Source: Nitrospira sp. | Lineage (GTDB): Bacteria; Nitrospirota; Nitrospiria; Nitrospirales; Nitrospiraceae | DNA: 64,000 nt | Assembly (NCBI GenBank): GCA_036984305.1 | Contig: BQWY01000001.1 | Coordinates: forward strand, 2,687,501 to 2,751,500 | Direction of reading: 5' to 3' | In this document: piece after piece, positions 8,418 through 17,518 of the stretch | How positions within the stretch are numbered: position 1 is the stretch's first letter | How the letters are laid out: each line of letters starts with the position of its first letter | Notes under the pieces: model-generated | Database searches by the model: none | Told to the model about the DNA's origin: nothing | Seen by the model: only the letters and a program-made list of their open reading frames with translations | Made by a program: the position numbers and the translations under genes

Positions 8418-9213
8418 GTCTCCCTCGTCGAGCCTTCGGCATCGCATCGGCGTGCACCTGCGCCTCCCAGGCTTTGGCATACTTGAGAAATGTGAACATC
8501 CCGGCGAAAAGCGAGACGATCAAACCATGGATCCCCTCGCGAATGGCACCGCGCAAGACATAGGTCTTCGTAATCGTGCCGAGATGGTGCCATGCGATTT
8601 GAGACCGCGTGATCATACGTTGGCGCTTGAGTTTTTCTTCAGCGCCGAGCGTCGAATAGGCGGCCACTTTCCGGGCGTGATGTCCTACCGTCGGCATCGT
8701 GAGATGATCCATGGCATGGGACACGCGCAAGACACGTCCCTCATATGTCATCCGCTCGTGGAGGCGTGTGTCGTCGTAGCGGCATACCCTGCGGCGGACC
8801 AGCCGCAACTGATAATCGGGATACATGCCCCCATATTGAATCCATCGTCCGTAAAAGAAGTTTCTGCGCGGCACTTCCAATCCGGCTACGTCCGACGGAA
8901 GCGGCTTCGAAAGTCGGTCGCGGATCTCGCGAGCCAGATCGATGGGCACTCGTTCGTCGGCATCAAGGATCAGCACCCACTCCGTCTGCGCCTGGTCAAG
9001 ACCGAAGTTCTTCTGCGGCCCGTATCCGGCCCAGGGGCGCACCCACACACGGGCACCGGCCCGTTCGGCCAATGGCACCGTCTCGTCGGTGCTTTGCGAG
9101 TCTATGACAATTCGTGTTCGCGCCCACGCGACGGAGCGCAAGCAGGCCTCAATATTGTGCGCCTCGTTCTTCGTGATCACCAGAACCGTCAGATCGACCT
9201 CACCGTCATCCAC
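8401..9213 (-). CDS. Glycosyltransferase family 2 (WaaE/KdtX-like)
   Basis: The 270-residue protein opens LTVLVITKNEAHNIEACLRS and contains RIVIDSQSTDET, YGPQKNFGLDQAQTEWVLIL and LDADERVP. This combination, with the downstream RRNFFYGRWIQYGGMYPDYQ segment, is characteristic of the WaaE/KdtX branch of family 2, which adds a beta-linked glucose or related sugar to the LPS inner core. The carboxyl end (FLKYAKAWEAQ) is usual for the group. The start is GTG at 9213 with GAGGA upstream; it overlaps the preceding gene by 8 nt. A close relative is encoded at 10177-10926. Confidence 0.87.
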   Translation of the reverse strand: MDDGEVDLTVLVITKNEAHNIEACLRSVAWARTRIVIDSQSTDETVPLAERAGARVWVRPWAGYGPQKNFGLDQAQTEWVLILDADERVPIDLAREIRDRLSKPLPSDVAGLEVPRRNFFYGRWIQYGGMYPDYQLRLVRRRVCRYDDTRLHERMTYEGRVLRVSHAMDHLTMPTVGHHARKVAAYSTLGAEEKLKRQRMITRSQIAWHHLGTITKTYVLRGAIREGIHGLIVSLFAGMFTFLKYAKAWEAQVHADAMPKARRGRHATRH

Positions 9214-10051
9214 GGAATCCTCGTCGTGCCAACTCTCGATAGAATCGAGGATTCAACCATCGATTCAGGCGCGGCCTCAAACGAATGCTTTCACGCACTC
9301 GCGTCTCCATGACCGACGGATGACGACCCCGGAATTCTTTCAAGATGTCGTACTCCTCAAAGCTCGTCTCGTCGGATTCGAACCAGCACGTTTCGGACGC
9401 AGGCGGAGCGTCGCCATGATACACGCTGGTTTGCTCCCTCTTTTTTGCCGTCATCGTGCGAGGCGCTTTCACCCATCCATAATGAAACATACGCGCGCCG
9501 GACGGAACCAACCAGGTCTTCGGTCCACTTTGGAGATATTGTTGCGTGGCGGTCAGATGAAACCCCACGGCGTCTCCACAGGACTCGACTTCCCTGTTGT
9601 TCCGTATGATGCGAACGGCCCGATGATAGTACCAGGGGTTCAAGGACCAGTAGTCGCCGACAAAATGCAGATACCGAAAGACGAGGCCCTTCACCTCCGG
9701 GTTGTGCAATTGAGCGGTCATCGTCTCGACGATTGCAGGAAGATCATCTTCGTGGACCACTTCGTCAGCCTGGAGATAGAACGCCCAGTCTCCGGTACAG
9801 TGAGCCAGGGCGATATTGGTTTGCTGCGAATAGATCAGCCCTCCCTCACGCAGACCGTCGTCCCACACCGATTCGATGATCTTGATTTTCGAATCCCCAA
9901 TCGAACGGATCAACTCCATCGTTCCGTCTTCGCATCGACCGACGTTGACCACGAACTCATCGACGATCGGGAGGATGGATCGGATGGATTCCACCGCCGG
10001 GTAGTCGTACTTCACGGCGTTTCGGCAAAAGGTAAATCCGCTAACTCGCAT
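9206..10051 (-). CDS. Glycosyltransferase, family 2-like (GT-A fold)
   Basis: This 281-residue protein starts MRVSGFTFCRNAVKYDYPAV, a variant of the GT-A opening strand, followed by IVDEFVVNVGRCEDGTMELI (donor base binding) and GDWAFYLQADEVVHEDD, which replaces the usual DXD with QADE. Segments such as FRYLHFVGDYWSLNPWYYHR and ARMFHYGWVKAPRTM recur in a distinct set of bacterial family 2-like proteins. It is probably an LPS or exopolysaccharide glycosyltransferase, but the absence of a canonical DXD makes catalytic assignment less secure. It overlaps the following gene by 8 nt. Confidence 0.75.
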   Translation of the reverse strand: MRVSGFTFCRNAVKYDYPAVESIRSILPIVDEFVVNVGRCEDGTMELIRSIGDSKIKIIESVWDDGLREGGLIYSQQTNIALAHCTGDWAFYLQADEVVHEDDLPAIVETMTAQLHNPEVKGLVFRYLHFVGDYWSLNPWYYHRAVRIIRNNREVESCGDAVGFHLTATQQYLQSGPKTWLVPSGARMFHYGWVKAPRTMTAKKREQTSVYHGDAPPASETCWFESDETSFEEYDILKEFRGRHPSVMETRVRESIRLRPRLNRWLNPRFYRELARRGFRG

Positions 10052-10137
10052 GGCTCACTCGACAGTGAATCGTGAGACTGAGGCAATGGCACACGTGTTG
10101 ACGCGCAAGCCATCCATGATGCCGTGCGCTCGTCCAT

Positions 10138-10151
10138 CGTATGCGCATACG
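10138..10151. repeat. Perfect 14-base palindrome between two glycosyltransferase genes
   Basis: CGTATGCGCATACG reads the same on both strands and lies in the roughly 125-base gap between the genes at 9206-10051 and 10177-10926. It may be a protein-binding site or a small RNA hairpin. A chance match is possible. No promoter of good quality was found in this gap. Confidence 0.4.
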
Positions 10152-10176
10152 CGCTCGTATCGTCTCAACTCATACA

Positions 10177-10926
10177 TTATGTTCTGGCTGTAAGATCCCA
10201 GAATTTCGCGTATTTGATAAACGTGTAGTAGCCATAGAGCCCAGCGAGAATCAATCCTGGTGTCCCATCACGCCATCCGCTTCGTCCGACGTACATTTTG
10301 AAAAACGTGAAAAACGGATGGGTGACGAGTTGGTGGGCACGAAAGCGTCGCCCCTGGTCCAACATACGCTGGGCCATCAGATCGGAATAGCGGTCCATCT
10401 TTGCCAAATAATGATCGATATTGCGAAACGGATATTGGAGAACAGGCTGCGTCATGTACCCAATTCGACCGTCGACGTCAAATCCTTCATGGACCACGTC
10501 CTCACGGTATCGCATGGCCCGCTTTCGGTAGAGTTGAGGCTGGCGATAGTCGGGGTAAAACCCGCTGTGCTGAATCCATCGTCCCAAGAAAAAATTCTTT
10601 CTCGGGGTGAAATACGCGTCGGCCGCACCAGTCGTCGTCACGAGGCGACGGACTTCGATTTCTACTTCCGGCGTCGCTCGTTCGTCGGAGTCGAGACTGA
10701 AGATCCAGTCATGCGTGGCATGTTCCATGGATTCGTTTCGCAGGCGTCCAAAACCGCAAAAGTCGTGTTGGAAAACCTTCGACGTATACTCCTTGGCGAT
10801 GTCTGCCGTCCGATCGCTGCTGTGCGAGTCGACCACCACGATTTCATCCGCCCAGGTAATGGATTCGAGACAGGCTCGCATATTCGGTTCGTCGTTATAG
10901 GCGATGATCACTGCTGAGATCTTCAT
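10177..10926 (-). CDS. Glycosyltransferase family 2 (WaaE/KdtX-like), second copy
   Basis: The 249-residue protein is a paralogue of the product of 8401-9213. It shows KISAVIIAYNDEPNMRACLE, DEIVVVDSHSSDRT, FGRLRNESMEHATHDWIFSL, LDSDERATPE and PRKNFFLGRWIQHSGFYPDY, all hallmarks of the WaaE/KdtX branch. FIKYAKFWDL closes the protein as in its relative. Two enzymes of this branch in one cluster suggest two successive beta-linked core sugars or two acceptor specificities. It begins 27 bases after the GT4 gene. About 125 bases without a gene follow, containing a perfect 14-base palindrome at 10138-10151. Confidence 0.87.
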   Translation of the reverse strand: MKISAVIIAYNDEPNMRACLESITWADEIVVVDSHSSDRTADIAKEYTSKVFQHDFCGFGRLRNESMEHATHDWIFSLDSDERATPEVEIEVRRLVTTTGAADAYFTPRKNFFLGRWIQHSGFYPDYRQPQLYRKRAMRYREDVVHEGFDVDGRIGYMTQPVLQYPFRNIDHYLAKMDRYSDLMAQRMLDQGRRFRAHQLVTHPFFTFFKMYVGRSGWRDGTPGLILAGLYGYYTFIKYAKFWDLTART

Positions 10927-10953
10927 CGTGTGGTGCCCCAGGATCGCCCGTAT

Positions 10954-12054
10954 CTACCCTGCCACTTTGCCATAGATCCGCTCCAGCTCATCGAGCATCC
11001 GGTCGAGCGAATAGGACCGCTCCACCAACGCCCGGCCAGCTCTGCCCATCTCGCGCCGGATGGTTTCCTGATCCAGCAGGTAGTCAATCCGCTCAGCCAG
11101 CGCGACGGCATCGCGCGGCGGCACGACGAACCCCGTCTCTCCGTTCCGCACGACGTCAGGGATGGACCCGACCGTGGTCGACACGACCGGCAGTCCCACC
11201 GCCATGGCCTGCATCAATACTTGGGGAATCGTGTCGCCCTCGACGGAGGGGATAACAAAGAGATCAAGCGAGTGCATCACGTTGAGCAGATCCTCGCGGT
11301 ATCCCAACATGCGCACACGTTCGTCGACACCCTGTTCGGTAATCCTGGCCCGTAAACGCACCTCCTCCGGACCGCGCCCGCTGATCAGAAACGTCACGCC
11401 TTTTCGCCGGCCGACAACCCGTGCCGCCGCGTCGATGTAGTACTCATGTCCTTTGTAAGACCGTAAATACGACACGAGGCCCACCAGCAACTCCGAAGGA
11501 GGCAGGTCGAGTTCGTCTCGCAGATTTCGGTCCGGAATACCCGGTTTGAAGTGCGAGACGTCGATTCCAATCGGAAACGCCGCGACCCGGTCAGGGTCAA
11601 GGCCGTCGCGCTCGACGAGTGCCCGACGAGTCAGTTCGCCGCCGGTGACGATCACAAAGTCCAGGAGGCTCCGATAGAGCCATCGCGTCGTTACGTTCTG
11701 ATTCAACGGAGTGGAGATATGCCGCGTTCGGATCACCGGGGGACTCGGGGTGATGCTTCTCGCGGCAAGCGTAGCCAGCCAGCTGTCGCGCGAACTATTG
11801 ACGTGCACGATATCAGGTCTCACCCGTTGGATCATGGTCCGGATGCGCCAGAAGGCCGCTGGATAGCAGTACTTCTGCATGCACAACCGTTCCAGTGTGA
11901 CTCCCTCCCTTCTGGCCACATCTTCGATCGGGCTGTCGGGCTCGACGACCAAGGTCAGCTCGTGCCCACGCTTGCGAAGGCCCTGCGCGTGCAACAGAAC
12001 CGCGAGCTCCTGCCCCCCCATGGCCGTGCTGGACTCGAAAATCAACAGCCTCAT
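10954..12054 (-). CDS. Glycosyltransferase family 4
   Basis: This 366-residue GT-B protein has MRLLIFESSTAMGGQELAVL at its start, RPDIVHVNSSRDSWLAT near residue 90, GLVSYLRSYKGHEYYIDAAA at the start of the C-terminal domain, and DLFVIPSVEGDTIPQVLMQA, which corresponds to the EX7E donor-site motif although its second acidic position reads Q. The start was set at the ATG at 12054, which overlaps the stop of the upstream heptosyltransferase in an ATGA; the longest frame starts 33 bases earlier without added conservation. It probably adds a hexose to the heptose core. Confidence 0.87.
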   Translation of the reverse strand: MRLLIFESSTAMGGQELAVLLHAQGLRKRGHELTLVVEPDSPIEDVARREGVTLERLCMQKYCYPAAFWRIRTMIQRVRPDIVHVNSSRDSWLATLAARSITPSPPVIRTRHISTPLNQNVTTRWLYRSLLDFVIVTGGELTRRALVERDGLDPDRVAAFPIGIDVSHFKPGIPDRNLRDELDLPPSELLVGLVSYLRSYKGHEYYIDAAARVVGRRKGVTFLISGRGPEEVRLRARITEQGVDERVRMLGYREDLLNVMHSLDLFVIPSVEGDTIPQVLMQAMAVGLPVVSTTVGSIPDVVRNGETGFVVPPRDAVALAERIDYLLDQETIRREMGRAGRALVERSYSLDRMLDELERIYGKVAG

Positions 12055-13106
12055 ATCGACTTCGTGGTCGAACTCGCCACCAGACACTCTCGAACTTCAC
12101 GGACGACACGTTCGGGCGAGATGCCAATCAGACATTCCATGGCCACGGGGTTACGGCACGTACGGCTGTAGCACGGTTGGCATGACAGTGAAAGGAACAG
12201 CGGCCGATGACGAAAGCCATAAGGACCCGTCCGAACGGCACTGGTGGGGCCAAAAATGGCGACCACGGGGGTCGACATCGCCGCTGCCACATGCATCGGC
12301 CCGGAGTCGTTGGTGACCAAACAAGCCGCCTCCTGCAACAGCGCCGGGAGTACCGACAAACTGGTCCGGCCGGCAAGGCTGACCGCTCCCGAGGCTTCAG
12401 CCACCTGTTCGGCCTCCGCCCGGTCACCGGGGGAACCTATAAGAATGACCGGAATCCTCTCCTCCACAAGCGCGCGAGCCACGGCGCTAAACGACGCCGA
12501 CGGCCAACGTTTGGTCGGCCAACGCGCGGAGACCTGCATCGCCACCCATTGGCGATTCTCGGGCACACCGGCCTCGGCAAGAAGGGTATGCACGATCCGA
12601 CGATCCTCCGCAAGAGGCGCCAGACAAAAGACAGGAAGCGAAACCGAGCAGCCCAGCGCGCGGGCTACCAATAGGTACCGATCGACCGCATGCATCTCCG
12701 GCGTTGGTACGGTAATCCGATGCGTATAGCAGAGTGGGCTCCCTTCACGCGCGTTCGCAAACCCCACTCTGAAGCCGCACCCAGTCAGCCACGCCGCCGC
12801 GCCACTACGAAACAGTCCCTGGAGATCGATCACCAGATCGAAGGCGTGCGCACGGAGTCGACCGATTTGGGTCATCCAGTCGGCAAGCGATGGCTCCACG
12901 GGCCAAATTCGATCGAGTCCATCGACCCGTCGAAGCATGTCGGCCCATTCGGCCTTCACCATCCATGAAAACTCCGCGTCGGAAAATCGGCGACGGAGCG
13001 CCTCGAACGTGGGCAGCGTATGCACGATGTCACCCAGGGAGCTGGGCTTGATCAGCAGCAGGCGTCGTATGGGCGGTAATGCGAGCTCCTCCACGTCCTC
13101 TTCCAT
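12051..13106 (-). CDS. Glycosyltransferase family 9, heptosyltransferase I-like
   Basis: The 351-residue protein shows the ADP-heptose:LPS heptosyltransferase pattern: RLLLIKPSSLGDIVHTLPTF (lysine and SxGD loop), FDLVIDLQGLFRSG (acceptor site), WPTKRWPSASFSAVARAL and CLVTNDSGPMHVAAAMSTPV (ADP-heptose binding). The SSLGDIVHTLP and DLQG forms are closest to the WaaC side of the family, which transfers the first L-glycero-D-manno-heptose to Kdo2-lipid A. It follows the WaaF-GmhB fusion gene with a one-base TAATG overlap and lies downstream of waaA, which fits inner-core assembly on the cytoplasmic face. Confidence 0.88.
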   Translation of the reverse strand: MEEDVEELALPPIRRLLLIKPSSLGDIVHTLPTFEALRRRFSDAEFSWMVKAEWADMLRRVDGLDRIWPVEPSLADWMTQIGRLRAHAFDLVIDLQGLFRSGAAAWLTGCGFRVGFANAREGSPLCYTHRITVPTPEMHAVDRYLLVARALGCSVSLPVFCLAPLAEDRRIVHTLLAEAGVPENRQWVAMQVSARWPTKRWPSASFSAVARALVEERIPVILIGSPGDRAEAEQVAEASGAVSLAGRTSLSVLPALLQEAACLVTNDSGPMHVAAAMSTPVVAIFGPTSAVRTGPYGFRHRPLFLSLSCQPCYSRTCRNPVAMECLIGISPERVVREVRECLVASSTTKSI

Positions 13107-14827
13107 TACCGAATCGTGGACGCCTCCGGCTGTACAAAAGCCTCCCGCCGGTGGACCACGTCCTGAATGATCCAGTCGACCGCGTCGGCAAATTGCGCCG
13201 CGATATAATCTGGGGCCACGCTTGAAATTTCGGGCGTGCCAGGCGGCTCCCCGGGCACGAAACCGTGCCGAACGAGAACCGTCCGCCCCCCGATCCGTCG
13301 TCCAAGCTCGATGTCCCGCTGGTGATCCCCAACCACATACTCCCAGCGTGGTGCGTTGCCCGCCTCGCGCCGGCTCTGTTCCACCATGCCGATCTGCGGC
13401 TTTCGACAGCCGCAGTTGTCGTCAGGGTGATGGGGACAGGTGTAGAGCCCATCCAACTCGATACCCTGTACCGACAAGTCGTCGCGCAATCTAGCATGGA
13501 TCGCCGCGAGTTGGTCCGGCGTGATGAGCCCCCGCGCGATTCCCGATTGATTGGTGACCACGACGAGTCTTGCCCCGGCTGCCTTCAAACGTCTCAACCC
13601 GTCGAAGACCCCAGCAAACCATTCCACACGTTGAGGATCGTCGAGGTACTCCCTGTCGCGAATGAGCGTCCCATCCCGATCAAGGTACACGGTTACGCCA
13701 TGCAAACTTGGGTGCTGGGTACCGGATGCTGACTGTCGGGTGTGGAAAGCGGAAGATGGGCCGGCCCCATCAGGTTGAGACTGGGTCGACAGAAGGCGTT
13801 CGGCGGCATCGACGACGTGATCGACCGTCACCCGTGTCATGCAGCGGTGATCGATCGGGCATTCGCGAAGCAGACAAGGGGCGCAGTCCACCGGTTGCCG
13901 TATCAACGCATGTCGATCGCCAAATGGCGCAGTCGAGCGCCAGTCGGTAGGGCCGAAGACTGCAACCACGGGCACGCCGAATGCCGCCGCGACATGCATC
14001 GGGCCGGTGTCGTTCGTGAGGTAGACGCTGCAACGGGCGGTGACGGCCATCAGTTCTCGGATCGTCGTGCGGCCCGACCAGACCAAGACCGACTCGTCGA
14101 GCAAACGTGCAATCGACTCGCCCAATTTTTCTTCACCGGTCGCACCCACAATGACCACTCGCGCCGATTGCCCGCGATGGTCACGGTACCATCGCACCAG
14201 CCGCTCCACGGTGCCGGCAAATCGCTCGGGAATCCATCGCTTGGCGGCACCATAGGTGGATCCCGGGTTGAGCCCGATCAAAACCTCGTTCGGACGGACT
14301 CCGGCCTGCTCCAGCCGCCGATTAACGACCGCACAATCTTCCTCGCGCAAGTACAAGCGCGGCGGTTCCACCGCCCCCTCGTAACCGATCGTCCGAAGAA
14401 GACCCACGTAATAATGCGCTTGCTGCGCCGGTGTTGTGGGCGTGGGTACGGCATGGGTCAGTAGCCAACCTCGCCCATCGGTCGCGTATCCCAACCGCCG
14501 GGGAATACCGGCGAGGCATGAGAGCAGGGCCGCTTCGAACGCATTCTGAAAAAGGACAGCCGCGTCGAATCGCTCACGGCGCAAGGCACGTGCGAGATCC
14601 CACTTGCCCTTTAACCCACGATGACGGTTTCGATGGTCATAGACAATACAATCCGTGATGGAGGGGTGTCCTTCAAGCAAGGCAGCCACCGAAGGGCGCG
14701 CCAGCACGGTAAGGGAAGCGTGAGGAAAGCAGCGGCCGACCGCTCGCAGCGCCGGCTCGCACATCACCGCATCCCCGATCCAATTCGGGACTCGGACCAG
14801 CAAGCGGGCGACGGATGCATTACGCAC
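13106..14827 (-). CDS. Fusion of heptosyltransferase II-like GT9 and GmhB phosphatase
   Basis: A single 573-residue frame joins two heptose-pathway enzymes. Residues 5-350 are a family 9 heptosyltransferase (LVRVPNWIGDAVMCEPALRA, LIGLNPGSTYGAAKRWIPER, SVYLTNDTGPMHVAAAFGVP). Residues 380-555 are a HAD-superfamily D,D-heptose 1,7-bisphosphate 7-phosphatase: YLDRDGTLIRD with the nucleophile-plus-two aspartates, VVVTNQSGIARG, the zinc-type CPHHPDDNCGCRKP loop and VGDHQRDIELG. One protein would thus contribute both to making the ADP-heptose donor and to using it. The start codon is GTG with no clear ribosome site and overlaps lpxK by 8 nt, suggesting translational coupling. No gmhA or hldE is in the window. 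Confidence 0.92.
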   Translation of the reverse strand: MRNASVARLLVRVPNWIGDAVMCEPALRAVGRCFPHASLTVLARPSVAALLEGHPSITDCIVYDHRNRHRGLKGKWDLARALRRERFDAAVLFQNAFEAALLSCLAGIPRRLGYATDGRGWLLTHAVPTPTTPAQQAHYYVGLLRTIGYEGAVEPPRLYLREEDCAVVNRRLEQAGVRPNEVLIGLNPGSTYGAAKRWIPERFAGTVERLVRWYRDHRGQSARVVIVGATGEEKLGESIARLLDESVLVWSGRTTIRELMAVTARCSVYLTNDTGPMHVAAAFGVPVVAVFGPTDWRSTAPFGDRHALIRQPVDCAPCLLRECPIDHRCMTRVTVDHVVDAAERLLSTQSQPDGAGPSSAFHTRQSASGTQHPSLHGVTVYLDRDGTLIRDREYLDDPQRVEWFAGVFDGLRRLKAAGARLVVVTNQSGIARGLITPDQLAAIHARLRDDLSVQGIELDGLYTCPHHPDDNCGCRKPQIGMVEQSRREAGNAPRWEYVVGDHQRDIELGRRIGGRTVLVRHGFVPGEPPGTPEISSVAPDYIAAQFADAVDWIIQDVVHRREAFVQPEASTIR

Positions 14828-15920
14828 GATGCAGTGCGGCCTCCTGTAGCACTGGCGGGCTCAATAAATGTTCCAGGCGGTCCTGCCCCGCCCAAATTTT
14901 GGGATCCAGGCGCACCGCCCACCAGGCATCCGACGGGTCGAGCAACTCCGCGAGCTTGCAGGCATCCTTTTCCGTCGTGACGATGAGCTCAGCGCGACAG
15001 GCATGGGCGCGGCGCTGCACCGCGGACACATCAAGGGCACTGTAGGCATGATGGTCCCGAAAGACGACGTGATCAAGCACCTGGAGCCCCATCCGAGCCA
15101 GCGTCTGGGCAAAGGAGCGGGGATTGCCAATCGCGCTGACCGCCACGACCCGACGGCCTTGCAAACTCGTGGCAGCCAGCGCCTGGCCTTTCATAATATG
15201 CACCAAGGCCTTAGGGACAAACTCCAGGCGAACGGTCTCGAGTGGATGTCCCACCGCCATTTCCAACTCGGATTCCACCGACGTTGTGTCGATCTTGGCT
15301 TCGGCTCGAGTCAAGACGAGAGCAGAGGCTCGGCCGGCAGCCGACAGCGGCTCACGCAACCGACCGAATGGAAGTAGCGCGGAGAAGCCGGTCCTGTCGG
15401 ACGCATCGATCAACAGAAGATTGACGTCACGCTCCAGCTGCAGATGCTGGAAGGCATCGTCCAGCACGATATCGTCGACCGGATACCGTTCCAGGACCCA
15501 TTGCCCGACGGAGTAACGATCGGTCCCCACCGCGACAACGGCACGAGGACATCGGCGGGCGATGAGAAACGGCTCATCTCCGGCTTCCGCAGGGCTTGCC
15601 AGCATGGTATGCCCATCAGACACCAGCACATGACGTGCTCGACTACGACGCCGGTATCCTCGGCTGAGAACCGCCACACGCCGACCCTGCGTCAGAAGAT
15701 GCTGGACAATCCAGATGACAGTCGGCGTCTTCCCGGTCCCACCGACGGTCAAATTGCCAACACTGATGACGCGACAGGGTAGGCGTCTGGTTTGGAGGTA
15801 CCCGCGACGGTACGCCCAGGCCCTGGCGCGGACGACGGCCGCATACGGCCACGAAAGAACCCGCTGCCAACTCGGAGCGGCCCCAAGCCCCTCCCCGTGC
15901 GCCGAATTTGCACCGCTCAT
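14820..15920 (-). CDS. lpxK: Tetraacyldisaccharide 4'-kinase LpxK
   Basis: LpxK phosphorylates the 4'-position of the lipid A disaccharide at the inner membrane. The 366-residue protein carries the family's P-loop late in its N-terminal part, VISVGNLTVGGTGKTPTVIW, then VAVLSRGYRRRS, YPVDDIVLDDAFQHLQLERD and LVLTRAEAK. The start was set at the ATG at 15920, overlapping the waaA stop as ATGA; the longest frame extends 61 codons further into waaA with no family resemblance. Length agrees with the usual 330-370. Adjacency to waaA and msbA supports its role in Kdo-lipid A assembly. Confidence 0.94.
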   Translation of the reverse strand: MSGANSAHGEGLGAAPSWQRVLSWPYAAVVRARAWAYRRGYLQTRRLPCRVISVGNLTVGGTGKTPTVIWIVQHLLTQGRRVAVLSRGYRRRSRARHVLVSDGHTMLASPAEAGDEPFLIARRCPRAVVAVGTDRYSVGQWVLERYPVDDIVLDDAFQHLQLERDVNLLLIDASDRTGFSALLPFGRLREPLSAAGRASALVLTRAEAKIDTTSVESELEMAVGHPLETVRLEFVPKALVHIMKGQALAATSLQGRRVVAVSAIGNPRSFAQTLARMGLQVLDHVVFRDHHAYSALDVSAVQRRAHACRAELIVTTEKDACKLAELLDPSDAWWAVRLDPKIWAGQDRLEHLLSPPVLQEAALHRA

Positions 15921-17275
15921 GCCGGCCCGATCCGCATCGACTGTCCATGAACGACTGCCTGTGGGGAAGCGCGCTGCCCTGAGCCCGACTCTAAAAAGCT
16001 TTCGACCACGGCCTGGCATTGTTGGAGCGCACCTCGATTCTCTCGGACGGTTTGCTCGGCAATGCGACCCGCCTGGTCCCGGCTGATGGGATCGGTGAAC
16101 CACCGCGAGATAGTATGGACGAGTTCTTGCCGACCCGCTACTCGGACGCCCCCTCCGGCTCCTTCGAGGAGATTGGCAATGTCTTGGCAGTGATCTGTGT
16201 GGGGACCGAATAGCACCGGCTTCCCCCAGGCGGCAGGCTCTAAGAGATTGTGCCCCCCCACCGGAACCAACGTGCCGCCGACGAACGTGACGGTGGCAAA
16301 CTGATACACGGCCCCGAGTTCACCTCGACTGTCCAGCAAAAGGATCCATGAATCTTCGTCACCGTCCAGGGTGTTGAGTTGACTGCGCCGTACCAAACCC
16401 ATGTTATGCGATCGGATCAGGTGGACCAATTCCCCCGCCCGTTCGATATGCCGAGGGGCGAGGACCAAATGGAAATCAGGAAACTGCTCTTTCACAATCA
16501 TACACGCACGGAGGAGCACCTCTTCTTCTCCCGGATGCGTGCTTCCAGCCACCAGTACGTGACCCCCAGGCGTGCGCTCGAACCAGCGGCGAATGGCGTC
16601 CAACTGGGCGGGCGCCACGGTTGGGAGCGGTTGATCGAACTTGATATTCCCAACTCGCCGAACGCGTTCAGGCTGTGCACCAAGTGCAACAATTCGCGCC
16701 GCATCGCGATCCGACTGCATCAGACACATGGAGACCTTCTCCAACAGCCGAGCATACACGTGCCGGACGCCGGGCCACTGCTGTCGCGCAAATGACCGAC
16801 TGGAAATTCGTCCATTCACCAAGACTGTCGGTACCCGAGCCTGGTCCATCGCGGTTAACAGATTCGGCCAAAGCTCGGTCTCGACGAAGACATAGACCGA
16901 AGGACGAAGTGTGCGGATGAAACGGCGAACGACCCACGGAAAGTCCAGTGGCGCATAGCAATGTGTCGCAGTACCCTCCAACCGTTGTACGACCGCTTCG
17001 CGTCCTGTTTCCGTTACCGTGGACACGACGATCGTGCGGGTAGGATCCCGGGCGTGCAACGATTTCACCAGTGGAACCACCGCAACGACCTCGCCGAGCG
17101 AGACAGCGTGGATCCATACCACCTGGCTTGACGGTGTACGCCCGGCCTCTAGGACCGGAGAGCGGAGTCCCCATCGATAGGGAAGGCCAGGACGGCATCG
17201 GGCCTTGGCGAGCATGACCGCCACGATCACAGGCGCGCCGAGCACCAGAAGAATATTGTACAGCCAAAATGCCAT
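15917..17275 (-). CDS. waaA: Kdo transferase WaaA (KdtA)
   Basis: WaaA attaches 3-deoxy-D-manno-octulosonate from CMP-Kdo to lipid IVA. The 452-residue protein has an N-terminal membrane segment (LYNILLVLGAPVIVAVML), IHAVSLGEVVAVVPLVKSL, VFVETELWPNLLTAMD, VAGSTHPGEEEVLLRA, FVGGTLVPVGGHNLLEPAAW and GKPVLFGPHTDHCQDIANLL, all diagnostic for the GT30 family. Whether it adds one, two or more Kdo residues cannot be read from sequence. It ends in an ATGA overlap with lpxK, and about 45 bases separate it from the damaged DUF374 gene upstream. Confidence 0.95.
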   Translation of the reverse strand: MAFWLYNILLVLGAPVIVAVMLAKARCRPGLPYRWGLRSPVLEAGRTPSSQVVWIHAVSLGEVVAVVPLVKSLHARDPTRTIVVSTVTETGREAVVQRLEGTATHCYAPLDFPWVVRRFIRTLRPSVYVFVETELWPNLLTAMDQARVPTVLVNGRISSRSFARQQWPGVRHVYARLLEKVSMCLMQSDRDAARIVALGAQPERVRRVGNIKFDQPLPTVAPAQLDAIRRWFERTPGGHVLVAGSTHPGEEEVLLRACMIVKEQFPDFHLVLAPRHIERAGELVHLIRSHNMGLVRRSQLNTLDGDEDSWILLLDSRGELGAVYQFATVTFVGGTLVPVGGHNLLEPAAWGKPVLFGPHTDHCQDIANLLEGAGGGVRVAGRQELVHTISRWFTDPISRDQAGRIAEQTVRENRGALQQCQAVVESFLESGSGQRASPQAVVHGQSMRIGPA

Positions 17276-17320
17276 GACCGTCGTGGTACAGGACAGATGC
17301 GCGCAGCCAGAAGAGCGCCG

Positions 17321-17518
17321 CTACGTCAATACCGTCGCATCGGCCTCCGCGGTGATCCGATTCAATTCGTCCTGCAGGTCGCGGCGTCTCGCTTCGAGTT
17401 CCTCGGAATCGGCATCGGACCGCACGACGATTGGGCGCCCCCAAATAAAAAGGCCACGGCTGAAGGGAAAGGGAATCAGAAAGCGATCCCAGCTTGCGCA
17501 CAGTTTTTTTTTGAGCAA
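17321..17518 (-). pseudogene. C-terminal fragment of the DUF374 gene in the shifted frame
   Basis: The minus-one frame after the A9 tract reads LCASWDRFLIPFPFSRGLFI and then WGRPIVVRSDADSEELEARR, the conserved end of DUF374 proteins (a conserved WDRF-IPFPF segment and a helical tail). It has no ribosome site of its own at a plausible place. It is best read as the missing end of the gene at 17476-17985, separated by a one-base deletion, a sequencing error in the homopolymer, or transcriptional or ribosomal slippage on the A9 tract. The coordinates cover the open frame, of which the first few codons overlap the upstream part. Confidence 0.7.

Noticed and set aside
8942-10075. Long 377-codon plus-strand open frame opposite two glycosyltransferases
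   Set aside because: It crosses two overlapping minus-strand genes with clear motifs. Its composition (Arg, Ser, His rich) is typical of an antisense shadow.
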